A stretch of DNA of 43,001 bases, from positions 1-43,001 of the forward strand of contig JAFAOS010000324.1 in the NCBI GenBank assembly GCA_019247515.1. Direction: 5' to 3'. The position numbers and the translations under genes were made by a program. Below the pieces are notes generated by a model that was given only the letters and a program-made list of their open reading frames with translations, had not been told where the DNA came from and did not search any database. This DNA is from Chloroflexota bacterium (GTDB lineage: Bacteria > Chloroflexota > UBA6077 > CF-72). Positions 9,701 to 17,178 of the stretch are shown here, in pieces; within the stretch, counting starts at the first letter, position 1, and each line of letters begins with the position of its first letter.

Positions 9701-9949
9701 CCGCTGGCGGCGACCGTCGTTGGCGGCGTGATCGCCTCGACCCTGCTCACGCTCGTGGTCGTGCCGACCATGTACACGATCCTCGACACCGCGCGCGCCC
9801 GTTTCAGTCGACGACACCCGCCGCAGGTGGAGCGGCGTGCAGGTCCTACGGATGGCACTTCGGCCCGGCCGCCGGCTGCCGTCGACGCGGACGGCAAACT
9901 CCGCGAACCGGTCGTCAGGTCGGCCGCCCGTCCGCAATCGCAGGATTAG
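6725..9949 (+). CDS. RND family efflux transporter (AcrB/HAE1-like inner-membrane pump)
   Basis: This 1074-residue protein is a full-length resistance-nodulation-division permease. The N-terminal transmembrane helix (residues about 10-32) leads into the porter-domain start FPQFNVPVVVVTTAWAGASP. The proton-relay pair of TM4 is visible in GILVDDSIVILEN near residue 403. The second half repeats the layout, with VPVEFFPNIDQGS near 558 and LVGLAIKNGILLVDRTNHNRERG in TM10-11 (conserved Lys in AIKNG), split here for length. It couples proton influx to export of drugs, lipids or other amphipathic molecules. It is followed by an adaptor gene with a strong ribosome-binding site. No outer-membrane TolC-type gene is nearby. 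The substrate cannot be inferred. Confidence 0.93.
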   Translation: MMWLTHTAVAKPLAIVAIVLAVVAAGVASFFALPINLFPQFNVPVVVVTTAWAGASPNEVELQITRPVEDAVSGLQNIDNITSTSGQGISSVVITFTDKANPDLIDSQVQRQLATVQGQLPTDPSQAITPITTKVDPNALPVMQVALISDTLSNTDLYSLANDTLSPQLQQVTGVSQVAIVGGQQQEVQVLVDPNKLAGYGLSLLALQNALAAGNTAVPAGSLTQDPNTYNLRVSNLAVQPQDLGRITIGGTADAPVRVSDVASVQLTGQQQTQITRVNGHNGVLFRLSAQTGANTTDVSDGVSKLVPQLQAQLPPGAALVTVQDSSTFIRSSVNGVLEELVSAIVLTSIVLLLFLHSPRVSIIVLMSIPTTLLATFSIMRVLDFSLNFISTLALILTIGILVDDSIVILENTLRHLSRGESPRAAAINGRAEIGLAALTITLVDVVIFAPTGLVSGQVGAFFKEFGFTIAAATLCSLIISFTLTPMLASRLLRPEREDGRGPWARFSRGWDAKFGGLELTYHRLLEWCFKHRWAPLIAAFALLVGGIALVPLGVVPVEFFPNIDQGSISINTTVAPGTSLDAHDAIMRQIETQLAQVPEVQTYSASIGASQTFGVGAASITQGTVSIDIGSRQSRSRSVFAVADDIRSRIAGIPNATIQVQVNGGNGAGQAEQVRIQGPDVNVLTSLANQLQTKMEQVPGLTGVTNTASAALPELQITVDPARASALGITPATVGGAVRTSYSGVVATKWRRSDGKQIDVRVLLSDAARANVSALGVVPLQTTGGQIVPLNQVATIAQVPTPNEIDRRDRQRVVTVGADISTGYVQSQVDPVVQSISKQLALPAGYTVSFGGNAQSQSQAFGDLFAALGISVLLAYLLMAILYNSLLEPLIILFGLPVAFGGALISSALFRYTFNLFSLIGVILLVGLAIKNGILLVDRTNHNRERGMGRVEAVLEAGPARLRAILMTSATIVVALLPSAFQLGEGSEIRAPLAATVVGGVIASTLLTLVVVPTMYTILDTARARFSRRHPPQVERRAGPTDGTSARPPAAVDADGKLREPVVRSAARPQSQD

Positions 9950-9968
9950 AAGTAAGGAGGTTTTTCCA

Positions 9969-12440
9969 GTGACGCAGTTGCGCCAGCGCTTCCGAGCCAC
10001 ATCGCCCAGCCCGGGCTCCATCGTGGCGGCGGTTGCGATCGCCAGCGCATTTGTGGTGAGCGCGTGCTCCGGCGGAGGCGGGGCCACGGCGGCGCAGCCG
10101 AAGCCGACGGCTCCGCCGGTGGCGATTCCAATCACGGCGGAGCCGGTCACGCGCACCGACATTCAGCAGACGGCGGCTCTGACGGGAAGCGTTACGGCGA
10201 CCAATCAGATCTCGGTTCTGCCCCAGGCTTCGGGGCGGCTGACCGACCTGTTTATCGACGTTGGCAGCCAGGTCCACGCTGGAGATGTTGTCGCGCAGCT
10301 CGATTCCTCCAGCGCTGAGATTGCCGTCCAGCAGCAGCAGGCCAACGTGACCGCCGCCCAGGCCAGCCTCAACAAGATTCTCGCCGGACCCAAGTCCGAC
10401 GACGTGACCACCGCCCAGAGCCAGCTCGACTCGGCGACGGCCAGACTCAACGGCCTGCTGTCGCAGGGCCGCCCTGAAGACGTCAAGAGCGCACAGGATC
10501 AGCTGGTGGCCGCGCAGGCGCGCCTGCAGTCGCTGCAGAATCAGGGTCGACCCGAGAGCGTGGGTCAGGCGCAAGCCAACGTCACCAGCGCCCAGGCAAA
10601 GCTGGACGCGCTGCTGCAAGGTCCCACGAACGACCAGGTGAAGGCCGACCAGACGGCGGTCGAGAGCGACAAGGCCGCGGTCCAGTCAGCAGAAGCGGCT
10701 GCCGCGGCACTCGGCACCAGCAACGCGTCCGACCTCCAGACCGCGCAGAGCGGGCTTCAGACCGCGCAAGCAGCCGCGGCTTCGGCCCAGACGGCGCTGG
10801 ACTCCGCGAACGCGGCGATGGCCAATCAGCCACCCTCGACCGCGGCGAACGTCCAGGCGGCGCAGACCGCGTACGACAACGCCGCCGCCGCGCTGACGGC
10901 CGCGCGCGCCGCGCTCAACCAGAACGACAACCCCACCCAGGCGTCGCTGGCGCAAGCGCAGGCGGCGGTGGACACGGCGCAGTCGCAACTTCAGTCAGCG
11001 GAGTCGACCCAGACGAACCTCGAGCAGGGCGTCAGCTCGCCGTGCGCATCGTCCCCGACGCTGCTTGGACCGCCCACACCCGTCAACAGCACCGCTTGCG
11101 GTACGGCCAAGACGGCGGCCAACGCCTCGGTGAACGCGGGCAACAGTAACGTCCTGAGCGCGCAGGCTCAACTCGACCTGCTCAAGAGCGGTGGGGCACC
11201 GGCCACGCGCGCGCAGCTCGTGGCGTCGCTCGAACAGGCAGACAACAACCTCAAGAGTGCCAGGGCCAAGCTGGATCAGATCAATTCCACGGGTATCGCG
11301 CTCGATCGCGAGCAGGCCCTCTCGCAGCAAGCGACGGCCGAGGCGAACCTGGTGAGCGCCCAGGAGAACGTCAAGACCGCCCAGGCCAAGCTCACGGCGT
11401 TGCAGGACGGCTCCATCGAGTCGCAGCGGCAGACGGCGCAGTCGAACCTGATCGCGGCGCGCCAGCGGCTGCAGAGCGACCAGGCCAGATTCGAAGAGCT
11501 GCTGAAGACCCCCAAGGACACGGACATCGCCCAGGCCCAGGCGGGAGTCGACCAGGCGCGGCAGGCACTGGCGCTGGCGCAGGTGCCGAACACGGACCAG
11601 GACATCCGCGCGCAGCAAGCGACCGTGGATCAGGCCCAGCAGGCTTTGACGAAGGCGCAATCGCCGAACACGACCTACGACATCGAGCAGCAGCGTCAAA
11701 CGGTGATTCAGGCCGAGGCCAACCTGCATGCCAAACAGAACCCGTATACCGACGACGACGTCAAACAGGCGCAGGGCCAGCTGGCCCAGGCCGAGGCCGG
11801 GCTGGCGAACGCGATGCTGGGGCTGTCGCAGACGAAGGTGACGGCGCCGGTCGACGGCGTCGTGTCGGAAAAGCTCGTCTCGCCGGGTGCCTTTGTCAGT
11901 CAGTCCACTTCCATCGTCACCCTCGTTCCGCCAGGCGTCGACGTCGTGGCCAGCCTGCCCGAACAGCAGCTCGGCAGCGTGCAGGTCGGGCAGCCGGTGA
12001 ACTTCACGGTGTCGGCGTATCCAGGCCAGACCTTCCAGGGCGTGATCTCGACGATCTCTCCAACCGTGAACGCCCAGACGCGGACGGTCCAGATCCAGAT
12101 CCAACCCACCAACGGACAGGGCCAGCTGCGCGGCGGGATGCTGGCGAATCTCGGGATCGTCACCGCCTCGCAACAGGACGTGCTGACGGTGCCACGCACG
12201 GCGCTGACGAATTCGGGCGCGGCCACACAAGGGCAACCGTCGTCGGTGTGGGTGATCGGTCCGGACAACGTCGTGCGCTCGACACCCGTGACGCTGGGAC
12301 TGGTCAATGACACGCGAGCGCAGGTGACCTCGGGTGTAGGCGAAGGTCAACTGGTCGCCACTGGAAGCATCACCACGTTGACGGACGGACAGGTTGTCGC
12401 CCCGCAGGTCCAGGCTCTCACCGCGCGGGCCGCTCCGTGA
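9969..12440 (+). CDS. Giant HlyD/MFP-type RND adaptor lipoprotein
   Basis: The GTG at 9969 is chosen because AAGGAGG at 9954-9960 sits 8 nt upstream; longer in-frame starts overlap the pump gene. The 823-residue product has a signal peptide ending in the lipobox VVSAC (lipidated Cys33). The first half of a lipoyl/barrel-sandwich domain lies at about 76-115 (SVTATNQISVLPQASGRLTD) and the second half at about 622-656 (VTAPVDGVVSEKLVSPGAFV), followed by beta-barrel and membrane-proximal regions. Between them lies a roughly 505-residue Gln/Ala-rich coiled-coil hairpin built of 27-30-residue units that begin with a helix breaker (GP, GRPED, TPKDTD, PNTDQD, PNTTYD). Two cysteines (359, 377) sit at its centre. 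Usual RND adaptors have about 350-450 residues, so this hairpin is exceptionally long. It links pump to an outer partner. Confidence 0.9.
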   Translation: MTQLRQRFRATSPSPGSIVAAVAIASAFVVSACSGGGGATAAQPKPTAPPVAIPITAEPVTRTDIQQTAALTGSVTATNQISVLPQASGRLTDLFIDVGSQVHAGDVVAQLDSSSAEIAVQQQQANVTAAQASLNKILAGPKSDDVTTAQSQLDSATARLNGLLSQGRPEDVKSAQDQLVAAQARLQSLQNQGRPESVGQAQANVTSAQAKLDALLQGPTNDQVKADQTAVESDKAAVQSAEAAAAALGTSNASDLQTAQSGLQTAQAAAASAQTALDSANAAMANQPPSTAANVQAAQTAYDNAAAALTAARAALNQNDNPTQASLAQAQAAVDTAQSQLQSAESTQTNLEQGVSSPCASSPTLLGPPTPVNSTACGTAKTAANASVNAGNSNVLSAQAQLDLLKSGGAPATRAQLVASLEQADNNLKSARAKLDQINSTGIALDREQALSQQATAEANLVSAQENVKTAQAKLTALQDGSIESQRQTAQSNLIAARQRLQSDQARFEELLKTPKDTDIAQAQAGVDQARQALALAQVPNTDQDIRAQQATVDQAQQALTKAQSPNTTYDIEQQRQTVIQAEANLHAKQNPYTDDDVKQAQGQLAQAEAGLANAMLGLSQTKVTAPVDGVVSEKLVSPGAFVSQSTSIVTLVPPGVDVVASLPEQQLGSVQVGQPVNFTVSAYPGQTFQGVISTISPTVNAQTRTVQIQIQPTNGQGQLRGGMLANLGIVTASQQDVLTVPRTALTNSGAATQGQPSSVWVIGPDNVVRSTPVTLGLVNDTRAQVTSGVGEGQLVATGSITTLTDGQVVAPQVQALTARAAP

Positions 12441-13636
12441 GGCACGCCGCCTGGCTTGTACTGCTGATCGCGCTGGCACTGCCGAGTGCGTCCGCGGCCC
12501 AGCCCGCGCCCACGAGTCCGCCGACTCCGAGTCCAGCTCCGCCCTCGGTGGCGCTCATCGCCGGCGTGCAGCCAATCGGCGCCCCGAGTGTTGCGTCGGT
12601 GTCGCCCAGCGGCGGACAGCTGGCGCTCGCCGACGGGGAGCTGACGGTCCAGGCGGTCGCGGACCCTTCACGCCCCCCGGTCACGCTGGTGTATCAGGGA
12701 GTCGACGCCCGCAGCCTGCCGGCCGCGCAGGGCGGTCTGTCCCTCGGCTTTTCGGCTTTCCAGCTCAGCGGCGTGAATACCGACGCCTACGCGCTCGTAC
12801 CCACCTTCAACGTGCCCATCGACCTGGTCTTCAAACCCAGCGCCTCCGACCTGGCGCTGGCGCTGGACCGGCTCGACCGCCTGTATCTGGGCTCATGGAA
12901 CGGCAGCAGCTGGGTTGCCGTACCCTGTTCGCCGGACGCTCCGACGCGCTCGATGCTGGTGTGCTCGACGACGATGCCCGGCCTGTTCGTGCCGCTGATC
13001 GTGTTGCCCATCAATCCGCAGATCGACCGGCTCGACATGGACGTCGCCGGTGGTCACTTCTACACGCAAGGCAACGGATTCGGTGGGGGTGGTGGATTGG
13101 GGTATACGGTACTCGACGATGGCGACGCGCCAATGTGGTCGGAGTTCCAACGCCAGGGAAGCGTCAGCCGACTCGGCTACCCTGTCACCGGTCGGTTCCT
13201 GTATGGCGGCGCGGTTACCCAGGCTTTTCAGAACGGCGCGCTCCAGTGGATGCCAGGTCTCGGCCAGACCGTCCTGTTGAACATCCTGGACGAGCTGCAC
13301 ACGCATGGCAGTGACGTGTGGCTGAACGCCGCGCAGCAGATACCCCCGGCGCCCGCCAACGGACAACCCGCTGACCCCAGCATTCTGGCGCCCTTTCCGA
13401 CGGTGCTGGCGGCCTACCAGGCAGACCCCGACCTGTACGGTCTGCCCGTATCGGTGAAAGACTACGGTCAGATTGGCAGCGCAAGGTTCCAGCGTTCCAC
13501 GCTGCAGGTGTGGCAGCAGGACCAGCCGTTTGCCTCGGCCGGCACGGTCATCCCTGGCACTCCGGGCGAACTGGCAAAAGCCGCGGGACTGTGGCCGCTC
13601 GACGCCGCCACGCCGGGACCGCCACCCGCCAGTTGA
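12437..13636 (+). CDS. Secreted protein of unknown function with a Chloroflexota-style surface repeat
   Basis: The GTG start overlaps the adaptor stop by 4 nt (GTGA), so the two are coupled. The 399-residue product has a clear signal peptide (MRHAAWLVLLIALALPSASA) and a Pro/Thr/Ser-rich linker at about 21-40. The middle resembles a beta-sandwich of the Ig type. Residues about 230-275 read W-EFQRQGSVSRLGYPVTGRF and then TQAFQNGALQW. This is the kind of W..GG...GYP....F......VQ.F..G.L.. unit I associate with extracellular Chloroflexota proteins. It contains no cysteine pair that would suggest an enzyme, and no catalytic motif was recognised. Its coupling to an RND pump and adaptor suggests a cell-surface or periplasm-like accessory role, but function is unknown. 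Confidence 0.7.
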   Translation: MRHAAWLVLLIALALPSASAAQPAPTSPPTPSPAPPSVALIAGVQPIGAPSVASVSPSGGQLALADGELTVQAVADPSRPPVTLVYQGVDARSLPAAQGGLSLGFSAFQLSGVNTDAYALVPTFNVPIDLVFKPSASDLALALDRLDRLYLGSWNGSSWVAVPCSPDAPTRSMLVCSTTMPGLFVPLIVLPINPQIDRLDMDVAGGHFYTQGNGFGGGGGLGYTVLDDGDAPMWSEFQRQGSVSRLGYPVTGRFLYGGAVTQAFQNGALQWMPGLGQTVLLNILDELHTHGSDVWLNAAQQIPPAPANGQPADPSILAPFPTVLAAYQADPDLYGLPVSVKDYGQIGSARFQRSTLQVWQQDQPFASAGTVIPGTPGELAKAAGLWPLDAATPGPPPAS

Positions 13637-13669
13637 CAACCAGTTGCCAAAAAGGGGATAGCCTGCACC

Positions 13670-14515
13670 ATGCTTCAAAAGGAATGGCCAATCCTGATCG
13701 TCGACGACGAACCGGATGTGCTCGCGGTGACGCGCCTGGTCCTGAAGGACGTCCAGGTCGATGGCGTACCACTCAAGCTGCAGACCGCCTCGAGCAAGGC
13801 TGAAGCGATCCAGTTGCTGACCGATGCGCCAGGCCCGCCAGGCGCGCCCTCGTTCGCGGTGGCGCTGATCGACGTCGTTATGGAGACGCCAACCGCCGGC
13901 CTCGAGCTGTGCGACTTCGTGCGCAACAACCTGAAAAACAAGACGGCGCAATTGTTCATTCGCACCGGTCAGGCGGGCCTGGCGCCCGAGCGCGCGGTCG
14001 TGGACCGCTATGACGTCAATGGCTATTTCACCAAAGTCGAGTCGACGGACGACAAGCTGTACTCCATGGTGAAGACCGGCGTGCGGCAGAACGAATACCT
14101 GGTCAGCTCCCAGGTGTTGTTTCAGATTCTGAGCCGGGTCGCCGGCCAGCCGCGACCGGCCATCGAGCGCATGCTCGGCGCGTACGGCGTGTTCCTGCAT
14201 CAGAACCAGGTGAGCGTGGGCATTATGGCCGACGGCAGCGTTCTATCCGCGATTGGCTATGACCGGTCCGAAGTGCCGACAGAATGTCAGCGACTGGAAG
14301 CTCTACCCAGCACGCCGCTGTCTGCCGCTGGAGACATCGCCGTGTATCAGGACCGTACGGCGCTGTTCAAGTCGGCGGAGGGCGACTACCTGATTTACCG
14401 CAACGTGAGTCCGCCCAGTCCGTCGCTGCAACTGCTGCACATCTCTTATCTGAAGCTGCTGGGCACACTGGCCAGGGCGGGTGCGACTGCCTCGGCGTCG
14501 AAAACCGGCGTCTAG
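13670..14515 (+). CDS. Response regulator with REC domain and an unassigned C-terminal domain
   Basis: Residues 1 to about 135 of this 281-residue protein are a receiver domain. The acidic pair is Asp12-Asp13 in ILIVDDEPD, the phosphoacceptor is Asp68 in ALIDVVME, with Thr99 in FIRTGQ and Lys122 in YFTKVE. The ALIDVVMET...G segment and RTGQAGLAPERAVVDRYDVNGY-type run match the receiver subtype found in front of DUF3369 domains. The C-terminal part (about 140-270) has no helix-turn-helix, GGDEF or HD-GYP motif, and I do not recognise it; it may be a sensory fold, with a GIMADGSVLSAIGY segment. No histidine kinase lies nearby. The gene is 33 nt after the secreted-protein gene, with a GGGG-containing ribosome site. 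Confidence 0.82.
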   Translation: MLQKEWPILIVDDEPDVLAVTRLVLKDVQVDGVPLKLQTASSKAEAIQLLTDAPGPPGAPSFAVALIDVVMETPTAGLELCDFVRNNLKNKTAQLFIRTGQAGLAPERAVVDRYDVNGYFTKVESTDDKLYSMVKTGVRQNEYLVSSQVLFQILSRVAGQPRPAIERMLGAYGVFLHQNQVSVGIMADGSVLSAIGYDRSEVPTECQRLEALPSTPLSAAGDIAVYQDRTALFKSAEGDYLIYRNVSPPSPSLQLLHISYLKLLGTLARAGATASASKTGV

Positions 14516-14533
14516 CACTGGAGACACGGCCGC

Positions 14534-14935
14534 ATGCATCCGCTTTCTGTCGTCACCGCCCAGTCGCTCGTTCAGGTCGCTCAGCGGGCGACCGATCTGG
14601 ACGCCAGTGTCACGTTTTACCGGGACGTCCTGGGTGGCCAGTTCCTGGGCAAATTCGATCCGCCGGGGCTTGCACTCGTCGCGCTCGGCGGCGTGCGCCT
14701 GCTCCTGGAAGCCGACGCATCTTCAGCCACCCTGTACTTCCGAGTCGACGATCTGGATGCCGCGTACCAGAACCTGCGCCAACAGCAGCACGTCAAGCTG
14801 GAGGATGCGCCGCACCTGGTCCACCGCGATGACGCCGGGCAGTTCGGCGCGCGCGGCGAAGAAGAGTGGATGGCATTCCTGCGCGATCCAGCGGGCAACC
14901 TCATCGGACTGGTGGAGCGCCGCCGCGTAGGATGA
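14534..14935 (+). CDS. VOC (glyoxalase/bleomycin-resistance fold) protein
   Basis: This 133-residue protein has the beta-alpha-beta-beta-beta repeat of the vicinal oxygen chelate superfamily. TDLDASVTFYRDVLGG is at about 20-35, GGVRLLLE near 52-60, a YFRVDDLDAAYQNL segment near 66-80, and MAFLRDPAGNLIGLVE near 115-129, ending the second module. Such proteins act as metal-dependent dioxygenases, isomerases or resistance proteins; no substrate is evident. The start has GGAGA about 9 nt upstream. The stop overlaps the next gene start by 4 nt, so it is coupled to the TIGR01777 gene. Confidence 0.85.
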   Translation: MHPLSVVTAQSLVQVAQRATDLDASVTFYRDVLGGQFLGKFDPPGLALVALGGVRLLLEADASSATLYFRVDDLDAAYQNLRQQQHVKLEDAPHLVHRDDAGQFGARGEEEWMAFLRDPAGNLIGLVERRRVG

Positions 14936-15921
14936 ACATTCTGGTCGCCGGTGGCAGCGGCTTCCTCGGCCACCCTCTATGCACCGCGCTCGTCGACGGC
15001 GGCCACGGCGTCACCGTCCTGAGCCGACGCCCAGAGCGCGTGCGGAGCGCTCCAGAGGTCGAACTGCTGGCGTGGGACCCGGCACATTCCGGACCGGACT
15101 CCGCGTGGGTGCAGCGGTTGCGGGAGATGGACGCCGTCATCAATCTCGCGGGTGAAAACCTCGCCGGCGGTGGGCCGCTGCCCTCGCGCTGGAGCCCGGG
15201 CGCAAAGGCAAAACTGCGCACCAGCCGCCTGCAGTCCACACGCGTCGTCGTGCAGGCACTCGGCAGCACACCTCCCGAGCGACGGCCGCACGTCATGATC
15301 AACGCGTCGGCGATCGGGTACTACGGGGATCGCGGCGACGAGATCATGACGGAGGCGAGCTCAGCCGGCACGGACTTCCTCGCCACGTTGTGCGCCGACT
15401 GGGAAGCCGCCGCCGTCGAGGCGGAGCCACTGGGTGTGCGAGTCGTGCGGCTGCGCACCGGGGTCGTCCTGGACCGGGGCGGCATGGCCGCCGATCTCCT
15501 CACGTTGGCGTCGTGGCTCGGAGTGGGAGGTCGACTTGGTTCTGGCCGGCAGTGGTGGTCCTGGATTCACCGCGCCGACGTCATCGGATTGATCTTGCAT
15601 GCGCTCCACACCGAGCCGCTGCACGGGGCGTTCAACGCGGTCGGTCCCGCTCCGCGGCGAATGGCTGATTTTCCGCGGGTACTCGGGCAGCTACTCACGC
15701 GACCCAGTTTCATGCCGGCGCCGTCGTTCGCGTTGCGGCTGGCCTTCGGAGAGGTGGCCGATACGCTGCTGCTCGCCAGCCAGCGAGTCCTGCCCAACCT
15801 GGCGGAGGAGACTGGTTACGAATTCCACTATGCCACGCTCGAACAAGCCCTCCAGGCGATCGTCACGTCGCAGCCGGGCGTACCATGGCCGAAACTGCCT
15901 GTCCGGAAGGTCCGACGATGA
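14932..15921 (+). CDS. TIGR01777 family NAD-dependent epimerase-like SDR
   Basis: The ATG at 14932 gives MNILVAGGSGFLGHPLCTAL, with the glycine-rich NAD(P) motif at 7-12. It overlaps the VOC stop by 4 nt, which decides this start over longer in-frame codons. The 329-residue length is typical of the family, about 300. The INLAGENLAG segment near 64, RWSPGAKAKLRTSRLQST near 84-102, and the INASAIGYYGDRGDE segment near 123-136 (family YYGD-RG) are diagnostic. The C-terminal part (from about 270) matches the family's DUF1731-like end, with FALRLAFGEVADTLLLASQR. Bacterial members include YfcH; the reaction is not established. It overlaps the following hydrolase gene by 4 nt. Confidence 0.9.
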   Translation: MNILVAGGSGFLGHPLCTALVDGGHGVTVLSRRPERVRSAPEVELLAWDPAHSGPDSAWVQRLREMDAVINLAGENLAGGGPLPSRWSPGAKAKLRTSRLQSTRVVVQALGSTPPERRPHVMINASAIGYYGDRGDEIMTEASSAGTDFLATLCADWEAAAVEAEPLGVRVVRLRTGVVLDRGGMAADLLTLASWLGVGGRLGSGRQWWSWIHRADVIGLILHALHTEPLHGAFNAVGPAPRRMADFPRVLGQLLTRPSFMPAPSFALRLAFGEVADTLLLASQRVLPNLAEETGYEFHYATLEQALQAIVTSQPGVPWPKLPVRKVRR

Positions 15922-17162
15922 CGCTGCTCACCTCACTGGCTCCAGAAGTCGACGCGGTCGCGGTTGGCTTCGACCCCCAGCGCCTGGCTCGACTCGACGA
16001 CTACCTCGACGCGTTCGTCGCGAGCGGACAGCAAAAGGGCTCGCTGGTCGTGCTCACGCGCCACGGCAAAATCGCCCACGTTTCCAGCTGCGGCTACCGC
16101 GACGAGGCCGCGGGACTACCGGTCGAGCCCGACACCATCTGGCGCATCTTCTCGATGACCAAGCCGATCACGTCGGTGGCAGCGCTGATGCTGTACGAAG
16201 AAGGCGCGCTATCGCTGTTCGACCCTGTCGCGAAATACATTCCAGCGTTCGAACGCGTGCGCGTCTACCGCAAGGGCTCCGCTGCCGCGTGCATCACCGC
16301 TCCCGCGGCGGAGCCGATGCTGGTGTGGCACCTGATGACGCACACGTCAGGCATGACCTACGAATTCATGTTCAATCATCCGGTAGACGAGATGTACCGC
16401 AACGCGGGGTTCATGCTCGGACAGGCGGAGAACTACACGCTCGAAGAAGCGTGTGACCGCTGGGCGGCGATTCCACTCCTTTTCGAACCTGGAACGGCCT
16501 GGAACTACTCCCACGCGACGGATGTCCTCGGCCGGATTGTCGAGCTGGTGTCAGGTCAGTCGCTGGATGAGTTCTTCGCCGCACGTATCTTCCAACCCCT
16601 GGGCATGCGCGACACCGGTTTTTGGGTCTCGAGCGAGTCGGACCGCCGACGCGTGGGCGTGCTGTACAGCTTGAATCCAAAGACGGGCGAAATCCAACCC
16701 ACCCCTGCCACGGTTGCGCGCGAGCGCCCGATGTTCCTCGCCGGTGGACATGGGCTCGTGTCGACGGCGGCGGACTACCACCGCTTCAGCCAGATGTTGC
16801 TGAGGCGCGGTGAGCTCGACGGCGTGCGCCTGCTCGCGCCGCTCACCGTCGACATGATGACCAGCAACCATCTGCCCGGCGGCGCCACGATTACCTCCAG
16901 CTTCGCCAGGACGCTGGGCACCGGCGTGAGCAACGAGGGCCGCGGCTTCGGGCTCGGCGTCGCGCCGCTGGTCGACCCGATTGCCGCGAAAACCCTGGCG
17001 CCCGCCGGCGAGTACTTCTGGGGTGGAGCGGCTCGGACGTTGTTCTGGGTCGATCCAGCGCACGACCTGACAGCGTTGTTCTTCACCCAGGTCTTTTTCG
17101 GGCCTGACGAGATCTGGACGACGCTGCGCCGCCTCGTCTACCAGGCGCTGATCGACGCCTGA
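15918..17162 (+). CDS. Serine hydrolase of the beta-lactamase class C / PBP4* fold
   Basis: Starting at the ATG at 15918, which overlaps the preceding stop by 4 nt, the product has 414 residues. The SxxK catalytic motif is Ser79-Met-Thr-Lys82 in IFSMTKPITSVAALML. The second motif Tyr-x-His/Asn is Tyr197-Ser-His in WNYSHATDVLGRIVE. The third motif region is FFWGGAARTLFWVDP near 375, corresponding to HxG/KTG. An HTSGMTYEF segment near 143-150 is also typical. Family members hydrolyse esters, D-amino acid peptides or beta-lactams. There is no signal peptide, so a cytoplasmic esterase-like role is likely. No specific substrate can be inferred. Confidence 0.9.
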   Translation: MTLLTSLAPEVDAVAVGFDPQRLARLDDYLDAFVASGQQKGSLVVLTRHGKIAHVSSCGYRDEAAGLPVEPDTIWRIFSMTKPITSVAALMLYEEGALSLFDPVAKYIPAFERVRVYRKGSAAACITAPAAEPMLVWHLMTHTSGMTYEFMFNHPVDEMYRNAGFMLGQAENYTLEEACDRWAAIPLLFEPGTAWNYSHATDVLGRIVELVSGQSLDEFFAARIFQPLGMRDTGFWVSSESDRRRVGVLYSLNPKTGEIQPTPATVARERPMFLAGGHGLVSTAADYHRFSQMLLRRGELDGVRLLAPLTVDMMTSNHLPGGATITSSFARTLGTGVSNEGRGFGLGVAPLVDPIAAKTLAPAGEYFWGGAARTLFWVDPAHDLTALFFTQVFFGPDEIWTTLRRLVYQALIDA

Positions 17163-17178
17163 AGACTGGAGCACCTGC

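Noticed and set aside
9837-9968. A 44-codon N-terminal extension of the RND adaptor
   Set aside because: The GTG at 9969 has AAGGAGG 8 nt upstream and a good signal peptide follows. The extension overlaps the pump gene.
10360-11800. DNA repeats that could be a transposon or array
   Set aside because: The periodicity is at protein level, reflecting repeated coiled-coil units of the adaptor. The DNA units are too divergent for a mobile element.
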